This document shows positions 1 to 7,396 of a stretch of DNA of 10,943 bases, in pieces. Under the pieces are notes generated by a model. That model saw only the letters and a list, made by a program, of their open reading frames with translations. It was not told the origin of the DNA and did not search any database. How positions within the stretch are numbered: the stretch's first letter is position 1; each line of letters opens with the position of its first letter. Position numbers and translations under genes: made by a program. The DNA comes from Bacteroidales bacterium UBA2764 (GTDB lineage: Bacteria > Bacteroidota > Bacteroidia > Bacteroidales > Paludibacteraceae): the NCBI GenBank assembly GCA_002352705.1, contig DEIW01000067.1, positions 1 to 10,943 on the forward strand, written 5' to 3'.

Positions 1-336
1 GGTGCCCCCGAGGCCATTTCAACACTCTCCGCCATATATCGCGAAACCGCCGAATCGCTCGGTGGCGAAGTGAGCTATGTGGAAGAGATGAAAAAAATGT
101 CAGCCAGCTTAAGCAGCATCAACGCCATGTACGAGATGCAGATCAACAACGCTTCGACACAGATGAACCTGAACAAAGAGTTCGAAGAGAAGATGGCGAC
201 GATGCTCACCAACTTCAGCGACAGCGCCGAAGGTATCACCAAGTACAAAGAGCAGGTTGACGCCCTCACCCGCAAAGTTGCTGAACTCAACAATGTATAT
301 GGCAATATGCTTGCCGCTATGCAGACACGCCTGTAA
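1..336 (+). CDS. gldL: GldL, type IX secretion inner-membrane motor protein, C-terminal part only
   Basis: The reading frame is open from the first base, so the gene is cut by the window edge and only the last 111 residues are visible. GldL (PorL) is an inner-membrane protein that with GldM forms the proton-driven motor of type IX secretion. Its two membrane helices are N-terminal and lie outside the window. What remains is Ala/Glu/Lys/Met-rich and looks like the cytoplasmic helical, coiled-coil tail. The end, KYKEQVDALTRKVAELNNVY followed by GNMLAAM, is the pattern I know from GldL C termini. gldM follows after 53 bases, the standard gldKLMN order. Identification rests on the tail pattern plus the neighbours. 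The internal GTG at 70 is not the real start, since the homology-like helical sequence runs through it from base 1. Confidence 0.88.
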   Translation, partial: GAPEAISTLSAIYRETAESLGGEVSYVEEMKKMSASLSSINAMYEMQINNASTQMNLNKEFEEKMATMLTNFSDSAEGITKYKEQVDALTRKVAELNNVYGNMLAAMQTRL

Positions 337-389
337 TCGACCATACGTCTAACCAAATCTCTTACAATAACTAAAGAAAGGAATAGACA

Positions 390-1958
390 ATGGGTGCAAC
401 AAACTGTCCGGAAACCCCGAGACAAAAAATGATTGGTATGATGTACTTGGTGCTCACCGCCATGTTGGCGTTGAACGTAAGTACTGACATCCTCAATGGT
501 TTTACATTGGTGGACAATAGTTTGCACTCCTCAATCGCTGCATCGGATACACGTAATGCTAAACTCTACCGTGATTTTCAGGCTGCTAACGCCGATAATC
601 CGGAGAAGACACAGGAGTGGTTCGACAAAGCTATCGAGGTTCAGCATCGCGCGGATTCGTTGTTTAACTATATTCAGGATTTCAAGGAGCACATAGCGAT
701 TTTGGCCGATGGTCAAAAGAAAGTAAATGCTATGAAAGCCGAAGGGATAGACCCGACTATGCATATTGAAGGTAACTCCAACTTGGATGTTACGGGTCAG
801 TATGCCATCGTTCAAGGTCATGGTCTTGAGCTTAAAGAATTAGTGGCATACTACCGCGACTACGCAGCCGGATTGGCAGAAGAGGATGCCGAGTTACGTA
901 ACTCAATCCAGCAGACTTTAGCAACAGAGCGTGGCTATAATGCTCATGAGAAAGACTCATGCGATTGGGAGATAGCAGTCTTTGACGGCATGCCGGTAGG
1001 AGCATCTGTAACTATCTTGACCAAGATGCAGAATGACGTACGTTCAATCGAGAGTCAGCTGATTCAGTATCTGATGGATCGTACGGACGCGGGTGACCTG
1101 CGTGTGAATAAATTGAACGCGTACGTGATTCCGAATTCGAACTCTGTAATCCGCGGAGGCAAATACACTGCTCAGATTATTCTTGCAGCGGTGGACTCTA
1201 CACAACGGCCTGAGTATTATATCGACGGTCAGCGAATCAATGACCAAGGTCTTTATGAAGTAACGGCCTCCAGCGAGGGACATAAGAAATATTCAGGTTG
1301 GATATCCTATCAGAACCCGTCTACCGGTGAGATGGAAAATCTTGAATTCCAAAGCGAGTATGATGTTATTCCTCCCGCGATGACTATTTCTAACACTGAC
1401 CTGAACATCATGTACCGCGGTTATGACAATAACTTTACCATTTCCGTACCGGGCGTTACCGATGACAGCAAGATCAAGGTGAGTGTCAGCGGAGGAAGTT
1501 GCCGTCGTCAAGGCAAGTCGTGGATTATCAAGCCGGGTGATGGGGCCAAGATGGTTACCGTAACGGTAGATGCAGAGAAAGACGGCCGAATGCAGCGTAT
1601 GGGTAGCCAGGACTATCGCGTAAAAGCATTACCGGATCCTCAGGCATTCTTCTCTGCACGCGAGAAAGAGTATTCTTCGGGTAATATCGCATTAAGTACA
1701 TTAACTCACTCGACAGGTGTTGTTACCGCTTCCTATGGTCCAGACGGATTGCTGAACCTGCCGTTTAAGGTAACGAGTTTCCGTGCGATAATCAATGGTA
1801 TGACCACCAATTCAAAAGGCAATAAGTTCACTCCGGATCAGGTGAATCAGATTAACAAGTTAAAGAAAGGCGGAATGGTCGTATTGCAGGATATCCGTGC
1901 GGTAGGCCCAGGAGGGCAAGAGAAACGCTTGGCACCGCTTGTATTAACACTGAATTAA
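390..1958 (+). CDS. gldM: GldM, type IX secretion motor / periplasmic shaft protein
   Basis: 522 residues, the usual GldM length. The N terminus has the family signature PETPRQKM (residues 7-14) followed directly by a single membrane helix at about 14-30 (MIGMMYLVLTAMLALNV). The rest is periplasmic: a helical first domain to about residue 220, then beta-rich, immunoglobulin-like domains to the C terminus. GldM spans the periplasm; its N-terminal helix packs into GldL in the inner membrane, and its far end contacts the GldK/GldN ring, so it passes motor energy to the secretion apparatus. An AAGGAA stretch lies about 9 bases before the ATG, one of the few Shine-Dalgarno-like sites in the window. 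gldN follows 12 bases after the stop, indicating co-transcription. Nothing appears broken. Confidence 0.96.
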   Translation: MGATNCPETPRQKMIGMMYLVLTAMLALNVSTDILNGFTLVDNSLHSSIAASDTRNAKLYRDFQAANADNPEKTQEWFDKAIEVQHRADSLFNYIQDFKEHIAILADGQKKVNAMKAEGIDPTMHIEGNSNLDVTGQYAIVQGHGLELKELVAYYRDYAAGLAEEDAELRNSIQQTLATERGYNAHEKDSCDWEIAVFDGMPVGASVTILTKMQNDVRSIESQLIQYLMDRTDAGDLRVNKLNAYVIPNSNSVIRGGKYTAQIILAAVDSTQRPEYYIDGQRINDQGLYEVTASSEGHKKYSGWISYQNPSTGEMENLEFQSEYDVIPPAMTISNTDLNIMYRGYDNNFTISVPGVTDDSKIKVSVSGGSCRRQGKSWIIKPGDGAKMVTVTVDAEKDGRMQRMGSQDYRVKALPDPQAFFSAREKEYSSGNIALSTLTHSTGVVTASYGPDGLLNLPFKVTSFRAIINGMTTNSKGNKFTPDQVNQINKLKKGGMVVLQDIRAVGPGGQEKRLAPLVLTLN

Positions 1959-1970
1959 TACCAAACAATT

Positions 1971-2924
1971 ATGATTAAGAAATGTAGTATTATTGTATGC
2001 CTGCTATTGGGTATTGCAACAGTGCATGCGCAACACCAGGTTACATCGTTCTTTGACGAATTGGGTACTGCCCGTATCCAGACGGAGGAGTTCTCTCAGG
2101 CACATGACACGATAGTGATGGTAGACCACCGCATTGATGATGTGATTTGGTCACGTTACATATATCGTATCATAGACATGCGTTATAAGCAGAACTATCA
2201 GCTCTATTTCCCGGCAAAGGCAGATGATCCTGATTACCGTAATTTGTTCAAGGTGATAGTAGATGCAGTAGTAGACGGAATGCCGATATATCCGCGCGGA
2301 CCTGAGACTATCAAACCGGATTTCAAATCGGTTCAGCCTTTTACCAAAGCGCAGATTCCAATTGATGCGTTCATGGTGGTAGATAAGACAGAGGATCACT
2401 CCGACGACGAGGATTTCTGGAATATATCCCGTTCTACCGCAATGCTGATCAATTACGACAGTGTATCTGATATGCTTCGTGCAAATCCGTTCTCTTTTGA
2501 GAATGTGGTTCGAAACCAGTTGAAATATCTGATTCAGGAGGTGGTATTCTTTGATAAACACACTTCCCGTTTGCATACAAAGATTATGGCAATCGCACCG
2601 TTGCATCCGGTATTAATCAGTACGCAGGACAGCACGAAGATAATGTCTTCTTTGCGTGAGTCTATTATGTTCTGGATTCCATTTGACGGGTTGCGTCCAT
2701 ATCTGGCAATGCAGTACGCTATACCGAACCGCAACGAGACCAAGCGTGTGACCTATGACGATTTCTTCCAAAAGCGTCTGTTCACATCGTATCTTGTAGG
2801 TGAAGGTAACATGTATAACCGTTGGATACCAGATTATGCCGGCGGTGAAGCGGAGGTAAGAAAAGAGCAAGAACGTATCGCTACAGAATTACTGAATTTC
2901 GAACAAGATCTATGGGAATATTAA
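1971..2924 (+). CDS. gldN: GldN, type IX secretion periplasmic ring protein
   Basis: 317 residues. A clear Sec signal peptide opens the protein: two lysines at 3-4, a hydrophobic core at about 5-16 and a VHA|Q cleavage site after residue 20. The mature protein carries the GldN/PorN pattern DDVIWSRYIYRIIDMRYKQN (about residues 56-75) and the following LYFP. In characterised systems GldN forms a periplasmic ring complex with the lipoprotein GldK under the outer membrane and is needed for secretion of proteins with the C-terminal type IX signal. Its place right after gldM is the standard order. Its TAA stop is immediately followed by the ATG of ftsX with no spacer, which suggests translational coupling into the division/cell-envelope genes downstream. 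Confidence 0.94.
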   Translation: MIKKCSIIVCLLLGIATVHAQHQVTSFFDELGTARIQTEEFSQAHDTIVMVDHRIDDVIWSRYIYRIIDMRYKQNYQLYFPAKADDPDYRNLFKVIVDAVVDGMPIYPRGPETIKPDFKSVQPFTKAQIPIDAFMVVDKTEDHSDDEDFWNISRSTAMLINYDSVSDMLRANPFSFENVVRNQLKYLIQEVVFFDKHTSRLHTKIMAIAPLHPVLISTQDSTKIMSSLRESIMFWIPFDGLRPYLAMQYAIPNRNETKRVTYDDFFQKRLFTSYLVGEGNMYNRWIPDYAGGEAEVRKEQERIATELLNFEQDLWEY

Positions 2925-3785
2925 ATGGGTAAGCATAGATTTAGCAATTCCTATTTTATTTCCGCCGTTAGCGTATCCTTAGTGTTATGCCTTATCGGCT
3001 TGGAATGTGTGCTCCTGCTTTCTGCAGGGGCACTTCTTACGCGCATGCGTGAGAACATGACGATTACAGCGGTAATGTCTCAGGATGCGGACAGCACCCA
3101 GTGTGTCCGTTTTGAGCGGATGCTGAACGCGGATGCCGGTTTTAGCAGTTATCGTTTTGTATCCAGCGCAGAGGCACTTCAGGAACATATAACTTCCTTA
3201 GGCGAGGACCCCAGCACTTTTCTGGGGTATAACCCGCTGTCCGCCAGTTATGAGATACATCCTTCCGACGCATACAGTAATCCGGACAGTTTGGCTGTTT
3301 TAGCCTCCCGTATAGAGTCCTTGCCATATATCACGGAGGTGCTTTATCCCCGGGATTTGGCTGATTTGATGAATAATAATGTACATGAGTTATCCCTGAT
3401 TTTATTAGGCGTAGCGTTGATGTTATTGTTTGTTTCAATGGTTTTGATTGTAAATACCATTCGTTTGCAGATCTACGCCAAACGGTTTATCATCAATACG
3501 ATGACCTTGGTAGGTGCAACCTCATGGGTAACGCGCCGCCCGTTTGTATATCGGAATGTGTTTATAGGATTCATGGCAGGACTGGTAGCCTTAGCATTGC
3601 TGGCGGCTATGGTTTACTATGTGAAATACAAGATGGGAATATTGCTGTTCCCATTAACATGGCAAAATATATCGTTGGTAGCCGGTGTAGTGCTACTTAG
3701 CGGAATGCTAATAACGCTCGTAGCTTCTTTGATAGCTACCGGCCGTTATATCCGCATGGACAATAATTCGCTATACGAAATCTAA
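2925..3785 (+). CDS. ftsX: FtsX, cell division ABC-transporter-like permease
   Basis: 286 residues with FtsX architecture: a short cytoplasmic N terminus, a first membrane helix (about 13-36), a periplasmic domain (about 40-150) and three C-terminal membrane helices (about 153-177, 206-230, 245-268). The loop after the second helix, TIRLQIYAKRFIINTMTLVG (about 177-196), is the FtsX/MacB-type coupling segment that contacts the ATPase FtsE. FtsEX sits at the septum and controls peptidoglycan hydrolases during division. FtsE is not encoded nearby, which is usual in Bacteroidota. The gene abuts gldN with zero spacing. The order ftsX, DUF3098, uppP, truB, queA is one I recognise from Bacteroidales genomes, which supports the call. 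Confidence 0.93.
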   Translation: MGKHRFSNSYFISAVSVSLVLCLIGLECVLLLSAGALLTRMRENMTITAVMSQDADSTQCVRFERMLNADAGFSSYRFVSSAEALQEHITSLGEDPSTFLGYNPLSASYEIHPSDAYSNPDSLAVLASRIESLPYITEVLYPRDLADLMNNNVHELSLILLGVALMLLFVSMVLIVNTIRLQIYAKRFIINTMTLVGATSWVTRRPFVYRNVFIGFMAGLVALALLAAMVYYVKYKMGILLFPLTWQNISLVAGVVLLSGMLITLVASLIATGRYIRMDNNSLYEI

Positions 3786-3809
3786 ATCTATAATTGAACC
3801 CCGAAAATT

Positions 3810-4025
3810 ATGAAGCATACATTATCCAAACTCAACCTCATTCTCATTGCGGTGTCTTTTTTGATTATCGTGTTGGGATTTGCTCTGATGGTAGGAGAGC
3901 CCTCGGGCGAGGTGTATAATCCTGATATTTTCTCATTTCGCCGTATAACAGTAGGTCCGATGATTTCTCTCTTCGGTTTTGTGAGCATGATTTTTGCAAT
4001 TCTCTATCGTCCGAAGAAGCAATGA
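3810..4025 (+). CDS. DUF3098 small two-helix membrane protein
   Basis: 71 residues. Two hydrophobic helices (about 8-27 and 48-66) flank a short polar loop holding the DUF3098 hallmark YNPDIFSFRRITVGP (about residues 36-50). The function of this family is unknown. It is found in Bacteroidota between ftsX and uppP, as here, so a role in the cell envelope or division is a guess from position only. The stop overlaps the uppP start (ATGA at 4022-4025), indicating translational coupling. A 24-base gap separates it from ftsX. Confidence 0.9.
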   Translation: MKHTLSKLNLILIAVSFLIIVLGFALMVGEPSGEVYNPDIFSFRRITVGPMISLFGFVSMIFAILYRPKKQ

Positions 4026-4828
4026 GTTGGATTGAAGCATTAATATTGGGTGTGGTGCAGGGGCTGACGGAGTTTCTGCCGGTTTCATCGTCCGGTCATT
4101 TAGAGATAGGTCAGGCTCTTTTAGGCACTTCCGGCGAGGACAATCTGACCTTTGCCGTGTTGGTACACACAGCTACGGTATTATCGACGGTTACCGTACT
4201 ATGGCGTGAGGTCGCCAAACTGTTCCAAGGCACATTCTCTACACTAAAATGGAACGAAGAGAAGGATTATGTGGCTAAAATTTTGGTATCCATGATTCCT
4301 GTGTTCATTGTAGGTATGTTTTTCAAGGAGCAGGTAGAGTCTTTTTTCGGTAACGGTTTGTTGCTTGTAGGTGTGTGCCTTTTGGTAACAGCGTGTCTGC
4401 TGGCGCTGAGCGAATGGCTCCAGAGCAAGCGTCAGGGTGCAGGGCATGAGGTCGGTTACAGAGATGCTATCATCATCGGTCTGTCGCAGGCATGCGCTGT
4501 ATTGCCGGGGCTCAGCCGTTCCGGCACCACGATAGCAACAGGACTGCTATGCGGCGTTAAGAAAGAGAGCGTAGCGCAGTTCTCCTTCCTGATGGTACTG
4601 ATTCCTATTTTAGGCGAAGCCTTTTTGGACTTGCTGAAACTACTGAAAGGAGAAATAGTCAGTTCTCTGGATATCCTGCCGGCGGTAGTAGGATTCATCG
4701 CCGCGTTTGTAACCGGATGTTTTGCGTGCCGATTCATGATAGAAATAGTCCGCCGCCAGCGTCTGGTATGGTTTGCTCTCTATTGTGCCGTGGTAGGTTC
4801 GATAGCTATTATAACTTCTGTTTGTTGA
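4022..4828 (+). CDS. uppP: Undecaprenyl-diphosphatase UppP (BacA family)
   Basis: 268 residues, normal length, strongly hydrophobic with multiple membrane helices. It removes one phosphate from undecaprenyl pyrophosphate to regenerate the lipid carrier for peptidoglycan and other surface polymers; overexpression of the family gives bacitracin resistance. Both signature motifs are intact: the glutamate-rich motif around QGLTE (13-17) followed by SSSGH (22-26), and the phosphatase-like PGLSRSGTT (162-170) with its essential Arg and Ser. It starts inside the DUF3098 stop codon and ends one base before truB, so it belongs to the ftsX-truB transcription unit. Confidence 0.97.
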   Translation: MSWIEALILGVVQGLTEFLPVSSSGHLEIGQALLGTSGEDNLTFAVLVHTATVLSTVTVLWREVAKLFQGTFSTLKWNEEKDYVAKILVSMIPVFIVGMFFKEQVESFFGNGLLLVGVCLLVTACLLALSEWLQSKRQGAGHEVGYRDAIIIGLSQACAVLPGLSRSGTTIATGLLCGVKKESVAQFSFLMVLIPILGEAFLDLLKLLKGEIVSSLDILPAVVGFIAAFVTGCFACRFMIEIVRRQRLVWFALYCAVVGSIAIITSVC

Positions 4829-4829
4829 G

Positions 4830-5552
4830 ATGTGGGATTTTGAGCAAGGAGAGGTATTGGCTTTTGACAAACCTTTGCGTTGGACTTCTTTTGACCTTGT
4901 AGCAAAAGTAAGGTATAACCTTTGCCGTAAATTAGGCACGAAGAAACTCAAGGTAGGGCACACCGGTACGCTTGACCCCTTAGCGACAGGAGTGGTGATT
5001 ATTTGTACGGGGCGTAGGACTAAACTGATAGAATCCCTTCAATACGATGTCAAGGAGTATATCACCACCTTGCAGTTAGGCGCTACTACCCCGAGTTATG
5101 ATTTAGAGAAAGAGGTGAATGCCACTTTTCCGACAGACCATATAACACGGGAACTGATTGACAAGACTATCCCTGAGTTTGTGGGCGAGCAATGGCAGAA
5201 ACCTCCGATGTTTTCCGCTGTTCAGGTAAACGGCAAGCGCGCCTATGAGTTGGCCCGCAAGGGGGAGGAAGTGGAACTCAAACCCAAATTGCTTGTCATT
5301 GATGAGATAGAGGTGTTGGGTTTTGATGAAGTTAAGATGCAGTTATCGTTACGTATCGTGTGTTCGAAGGGAACCTATATCCGTGCCCTGGCGCGCGATA
5401 TCGGAGAGCGGCTGGGCTCCGGAGCGTACCTGACGGCTTTGCGTCGAACCCGAATAGGAGAGACCCGTGTGGAAGATTGTATGACAATCGATCAGTTTTT
5501 AGAACAACTCAAAAATTACGAACCTCAAAATCGTTCGAACGAAGATAAATAA
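4830..5552 (+). CDS. truB: tRNA pseudouridine-55 synthase TruB
   Basis: 240 residues. The catalytic motif GHTGTLDPLATGV (43-55) holds the nucleophilic Asp49. Other family segments are intact: the N-terminal FDKPLRWTSFD (12-22), KPPMFSAVQVNGKRAYELAR (124-143) and CSKGTYIRALARDIGERLGS (178-197). TruB makes pseudouridine at position 55 in the T loop of nearly all tRNAs and also acts as an RNA chaperone. It is shorter than the E. coli enzyme (314) because it lacks a C-terminal PUA domain; this short form is normal in Bacteroidota. The start is one base after the uppP stop, so the gene is almost certainly co-translated with it. Confidence 0.97.
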   Translation: MWDFEQGEVLAFDKPLRWTSFDLVAKVRYNLCRKLGTKKLKVGHTGTLDPLATGVVIICTGRRTKLIESLQYDVKEYITTLQLGATTPSYDLEKEVNATFPTDHITRELIDKTIPEFVGEQWQKPPMFSAVQVNGKRAYELARKGEEVELKPKLLVIDEIEVLGFDEVKMQLSLRIVCSKGTYIRALARDIGERLGSGAYLTALRRTRIGETRVEDCMTIDQFLEQLKNYEPQNRSNEDK

Positions 5553-5575
5553 GAATTATGTACAAGTCAAATGAT

Positions 5576-6679
5576 ATGAAACTCAGTCAGTTTAAATTCA
5601 AACTGCCTGAAGAGTTAATCGCTCAATATCCGGCACCATACCGCGATGACTCGCGAATGCTGGTTCTCCATCGCAAGACAGGAGAGATAGAGCACAAGAT
5701 GGTCACTGATCTGGTAGAATACTTCGATGAAGGAGATCTTTTTGTCTTCAATGACACCAAGGTTTTCCCTGCCCGTCTGTGGGCGCATAAAGAGAAGACG
5801 AATGCACTTATAGAGGTATTCCTTATGCGTGAGTTGAATCACAAGGCGCGTTATTGGGATGTGCAGGTGGATCCTGCGCGTAAAATCCGTATTGGTAACA
5901 AATTGACCTTTGATGACGACCCGTCAATAGTAGCTGAGGTAATAGATAATACCACCAGCCGCGGGCGTACTTTCCGTTTCCTGACGGACTATGACAACGA
6001 AGAGTTTGTGCCTCGTCTTTATGCTTTAGGTAGTGCTCCGCTGCCGAAATATATCCGCCGTCCGATGGATCAGGCTACTTTTACAGCATACGAAGAGACC
6101 TTCCGTGACCTGCCTGTACGTGAGATGGATATAGAGCGTTACCAGACGATCTTTGCGGATAAAGTGGGAGCAGTAGCAGCGCCGGCGTCGGGACTGCATT
6201 TCTCAAAACAGTTACTCAAGAGACTGGAGATTCGCGGCGTTGAATCAACCTTCATGACCAGCCATGTCTCCTTAGGCATCTTTAAAGAGATTGACGTAGA
6301 GGACCTGACTAAAAACAAGATGGAGTCGGAGCAGATTATCCTGCCTCAGTCCATGACAGACTCCGTGAACAAAGCTCATGATGAGGCGCGCCGTATATGT
6401 GCCGTCGGAACGGAAGTAATGCGCGCGATGGAGCACGTCGCCGGCACCAACGGAATGCTCAAACCTTATGACGGATGGACGAATAAGTTTATATACCCGC
6501 CCTATGATTTCTCTGTAGCGAACAGCTTCTTTGTCAATTTCTATATGCCGATGTCCAGCCAGTTGCTGATGGTTGCAGCTTTCGGCGGCTACGAAGAGAC
6601 GATGAACGCTTACGAGGAAGCCGTCAAAGAAGGTTATCGCTTTGGAGATTATGGAGATGCTATGCTAATCGTAAATTAA
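5576..6679 (+). CDS. queA: QueA-type S-adenosylmethionine:tRNA ribosyltransferase-isomerase, with unusual substitutions
   Basis: QueA transfers the ribose part of SAM to preQ1 at tRNA position 34 to form epoxyqueuosine. I chose the ATG at 5576 (367 residues) because MKLSQFKFKLPEEL matches the family start; an in-frame ATG at 5558 would add six residues. Family segments, numbered from 5576, include FNDTKVFPARL (58-68), PARKIRIGNKL (100-110), PLPKYIRR (155-162), YQTIFADKVGAVAAP (189-203) and GYRFGDYGDAMLIVN at the end. Several near-invariant positions differ: PTAGLHF is PASGLHF (203-209), the LHxGxG segment is SHVSLG (229-234), VGTT is VGTE (277-280), and NFHxPxSTLLM has become NFYMPMSSQLLM (321-332). 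About 17 extra residues sit after PLPKYIRR. The frame is intact and codon use looks like the neighbours. It may be a working divergent enzyme or one with altered activity. Confidence 0.88.
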   Translation: MKLSQFKFKLPEELIAQYPAPYRDDSRMLVLHRKTGEIEHKMVTDLVEYFDEGDLFVFNDTKVFPARLWAHKEKTNALIEVFLMRELNHKARYWDVQVDPARKIRIGNKLTFDDDPSIVAEVIDNTTSRGRTFRFLTDYDNEEFVPRLYALGSAPLPKYIRRPMDQATFTAYEETFRDLPVREMDIERYQTIFADKVGAVAAPASGLHFSKQLLKRLEIRGVESTFMTSHVSLGIFKEIDVEDLTKNKMESEQIILPQSMTDSVNKAHDEARRICAVGTEVMRAMEHVAGTNGMLKPYDGWTNKFIYPPYDFSVANSFFVNFYMPMSSQLLMVAAFGGYEETMNAYEEAVKEGYRFGDYGDAMLIVN

Positions 6680-7341
6680 TGAACGTACGAATTCATCCTT
6701 CTTGGCAACGCGTGTTGCAGACGGAGTTTGACAAGCCTTATTTCGAACTCCTCACATCGTACGTGCGTTCCCAGTATCAGACCCGTCGGTGTTATCCTCC
6801 GGCCGGTCTGATTTTTAATGCTTTTGACTGTTGTCCTTTTGAAGCCGTCAAAGTGGTGATTATCGGTCAGGACCCTTATCATGAGGAGAATCAGGCTATG
6901 GGGCTTAGTTTCTCTGTGCCGGAGGGCGTACAGATTCCTCCCTCTCTGATGAATATATACAAGGAGATACACCGCGATTTGGGTACCCCTATTCCTTGTA
7001 GCGGTGATTTGCACCGATGGGCAGACCAAGGCGTGCTACTCCTGAACGCCACTCTGACCGTAGAGGCGCATAAAGCGGGTAGTCATCAAGGCAAAGGCTG
7101 GGAGGAACTAACGGATGCAGCGATTGACGCCTTGAACAAAGAACGCGAACACCTGGTCTTCATGCTTTGGGGATCGTACGCGCAGCGTAAAGGACAATTC
7201 ATTGACAGACGCAAACATCTGGTCCTACAGACTTCCCACCCCTCCCCGCTTTCCGTTTACCGCGGCTTTGACGGGTGCGGGCATTTCAGCGCTGCCAACA
7301 GATACTTGGAACAACATGGTCAGGAGCCAATTCAGTGGTAA
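6679..7341 (+). CDS. ung: Uracil-DNA glycosylase, family 1
   Basis: 220 residues, normal length for a bacterial Ung. It cuts uracil out of DNA, starting base excision repair. The water-activating loop GQDPYH (63-68) with catalytic Asp65, the minor-groove loop HPSPLS (187-192) with the catalytic His187, and the LLLNATLTVEAHKAGSHQGK stretch (120-139) with the uracil-binding Asn are all present. The ATG overlaps the queA stop (TAATG at 6677-6681), so the two are probably translated together. polA follows after 55 bases on the same strand, which places an excision enzyme beside the polymerase that fills the gap. Confidence 0.97.
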   Translation: MNVRIHPSWQRVLQTEFDKPYFELLTSYVRSQYQTRRCYPPAGLIFNAFDCCPFEAVKVVIIGQDPYHEENQAMGLSFSVPEGVQIPPSLMNIYKEIHRDLGTPIPCSGDLHRWADQGVLLLNATLTVEAHKAGSHQGKGWEELTDAAIDALNKEREHLVFMLWGSYAQRKGQFIDRRKHLVLQTSHPSPLSVYRGFDGCGHFSAANRYLEQHGQEPIQW

Positions 7342-7371
7342 CAATTTAACGTTCCCTTGACAGGAAACCTT

Positions 7372-7395
7372 TTTAACCTTTTAACTCTTTAACGG
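7372..7395 (+). repeat. Three 8-base TTTAAC tandem units before polA
   Basis: In the 55-base ung-polA gap the hexamer TTTAAC occurs at 7372, 7380 and 7388, exactly 8 bases apart, and once more at 7345. The three tandem units end two bases before the polA ATG. The region is AT-rich and contains no good Shine-Dalgarno sequence and no clear Bacteroidota promoter (TTTG ... TAnnTTTG). It may act as an AT-rich ribosome-access region or be simple slippage sequence; no function is shown. Confidence 0.5.
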
Positions 7396-7396
7396 A

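Noticed and set aside
75..527. Long minus-strand open frame across the end of gldL and start of gldM
   Set aside because: It lies opposite two well-recognised genes, has no recognisable domain, and its codon pattern is that of an antisense shadow.
3786..3809. Promoter between ftsX and the DUF3098 gene
   Set aside because: The gap is 24 bases and contains no TTTG/TAnnTTTG pair; co-transcription is simpler.
4640..4963. Minus-strand open frame across uppP and truB
   Set aside because: Fully antisense to conserved parts of both genes, with no domain or leader.
5553..5575. PreQ1 riboswitch before queA
   Set aside because: The gap after truB is only 23 bases, too short for the aptamer, and no matching hairpin or C-rich motif is seen.
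5558..5575. Six-residue N-terminal extension of QueA from the ATG at 5558
   Set aside because: The family sequence begins at MKLSQFKF, encoded from 5576; the upstream ATG remains possible but adds nothing conserved.
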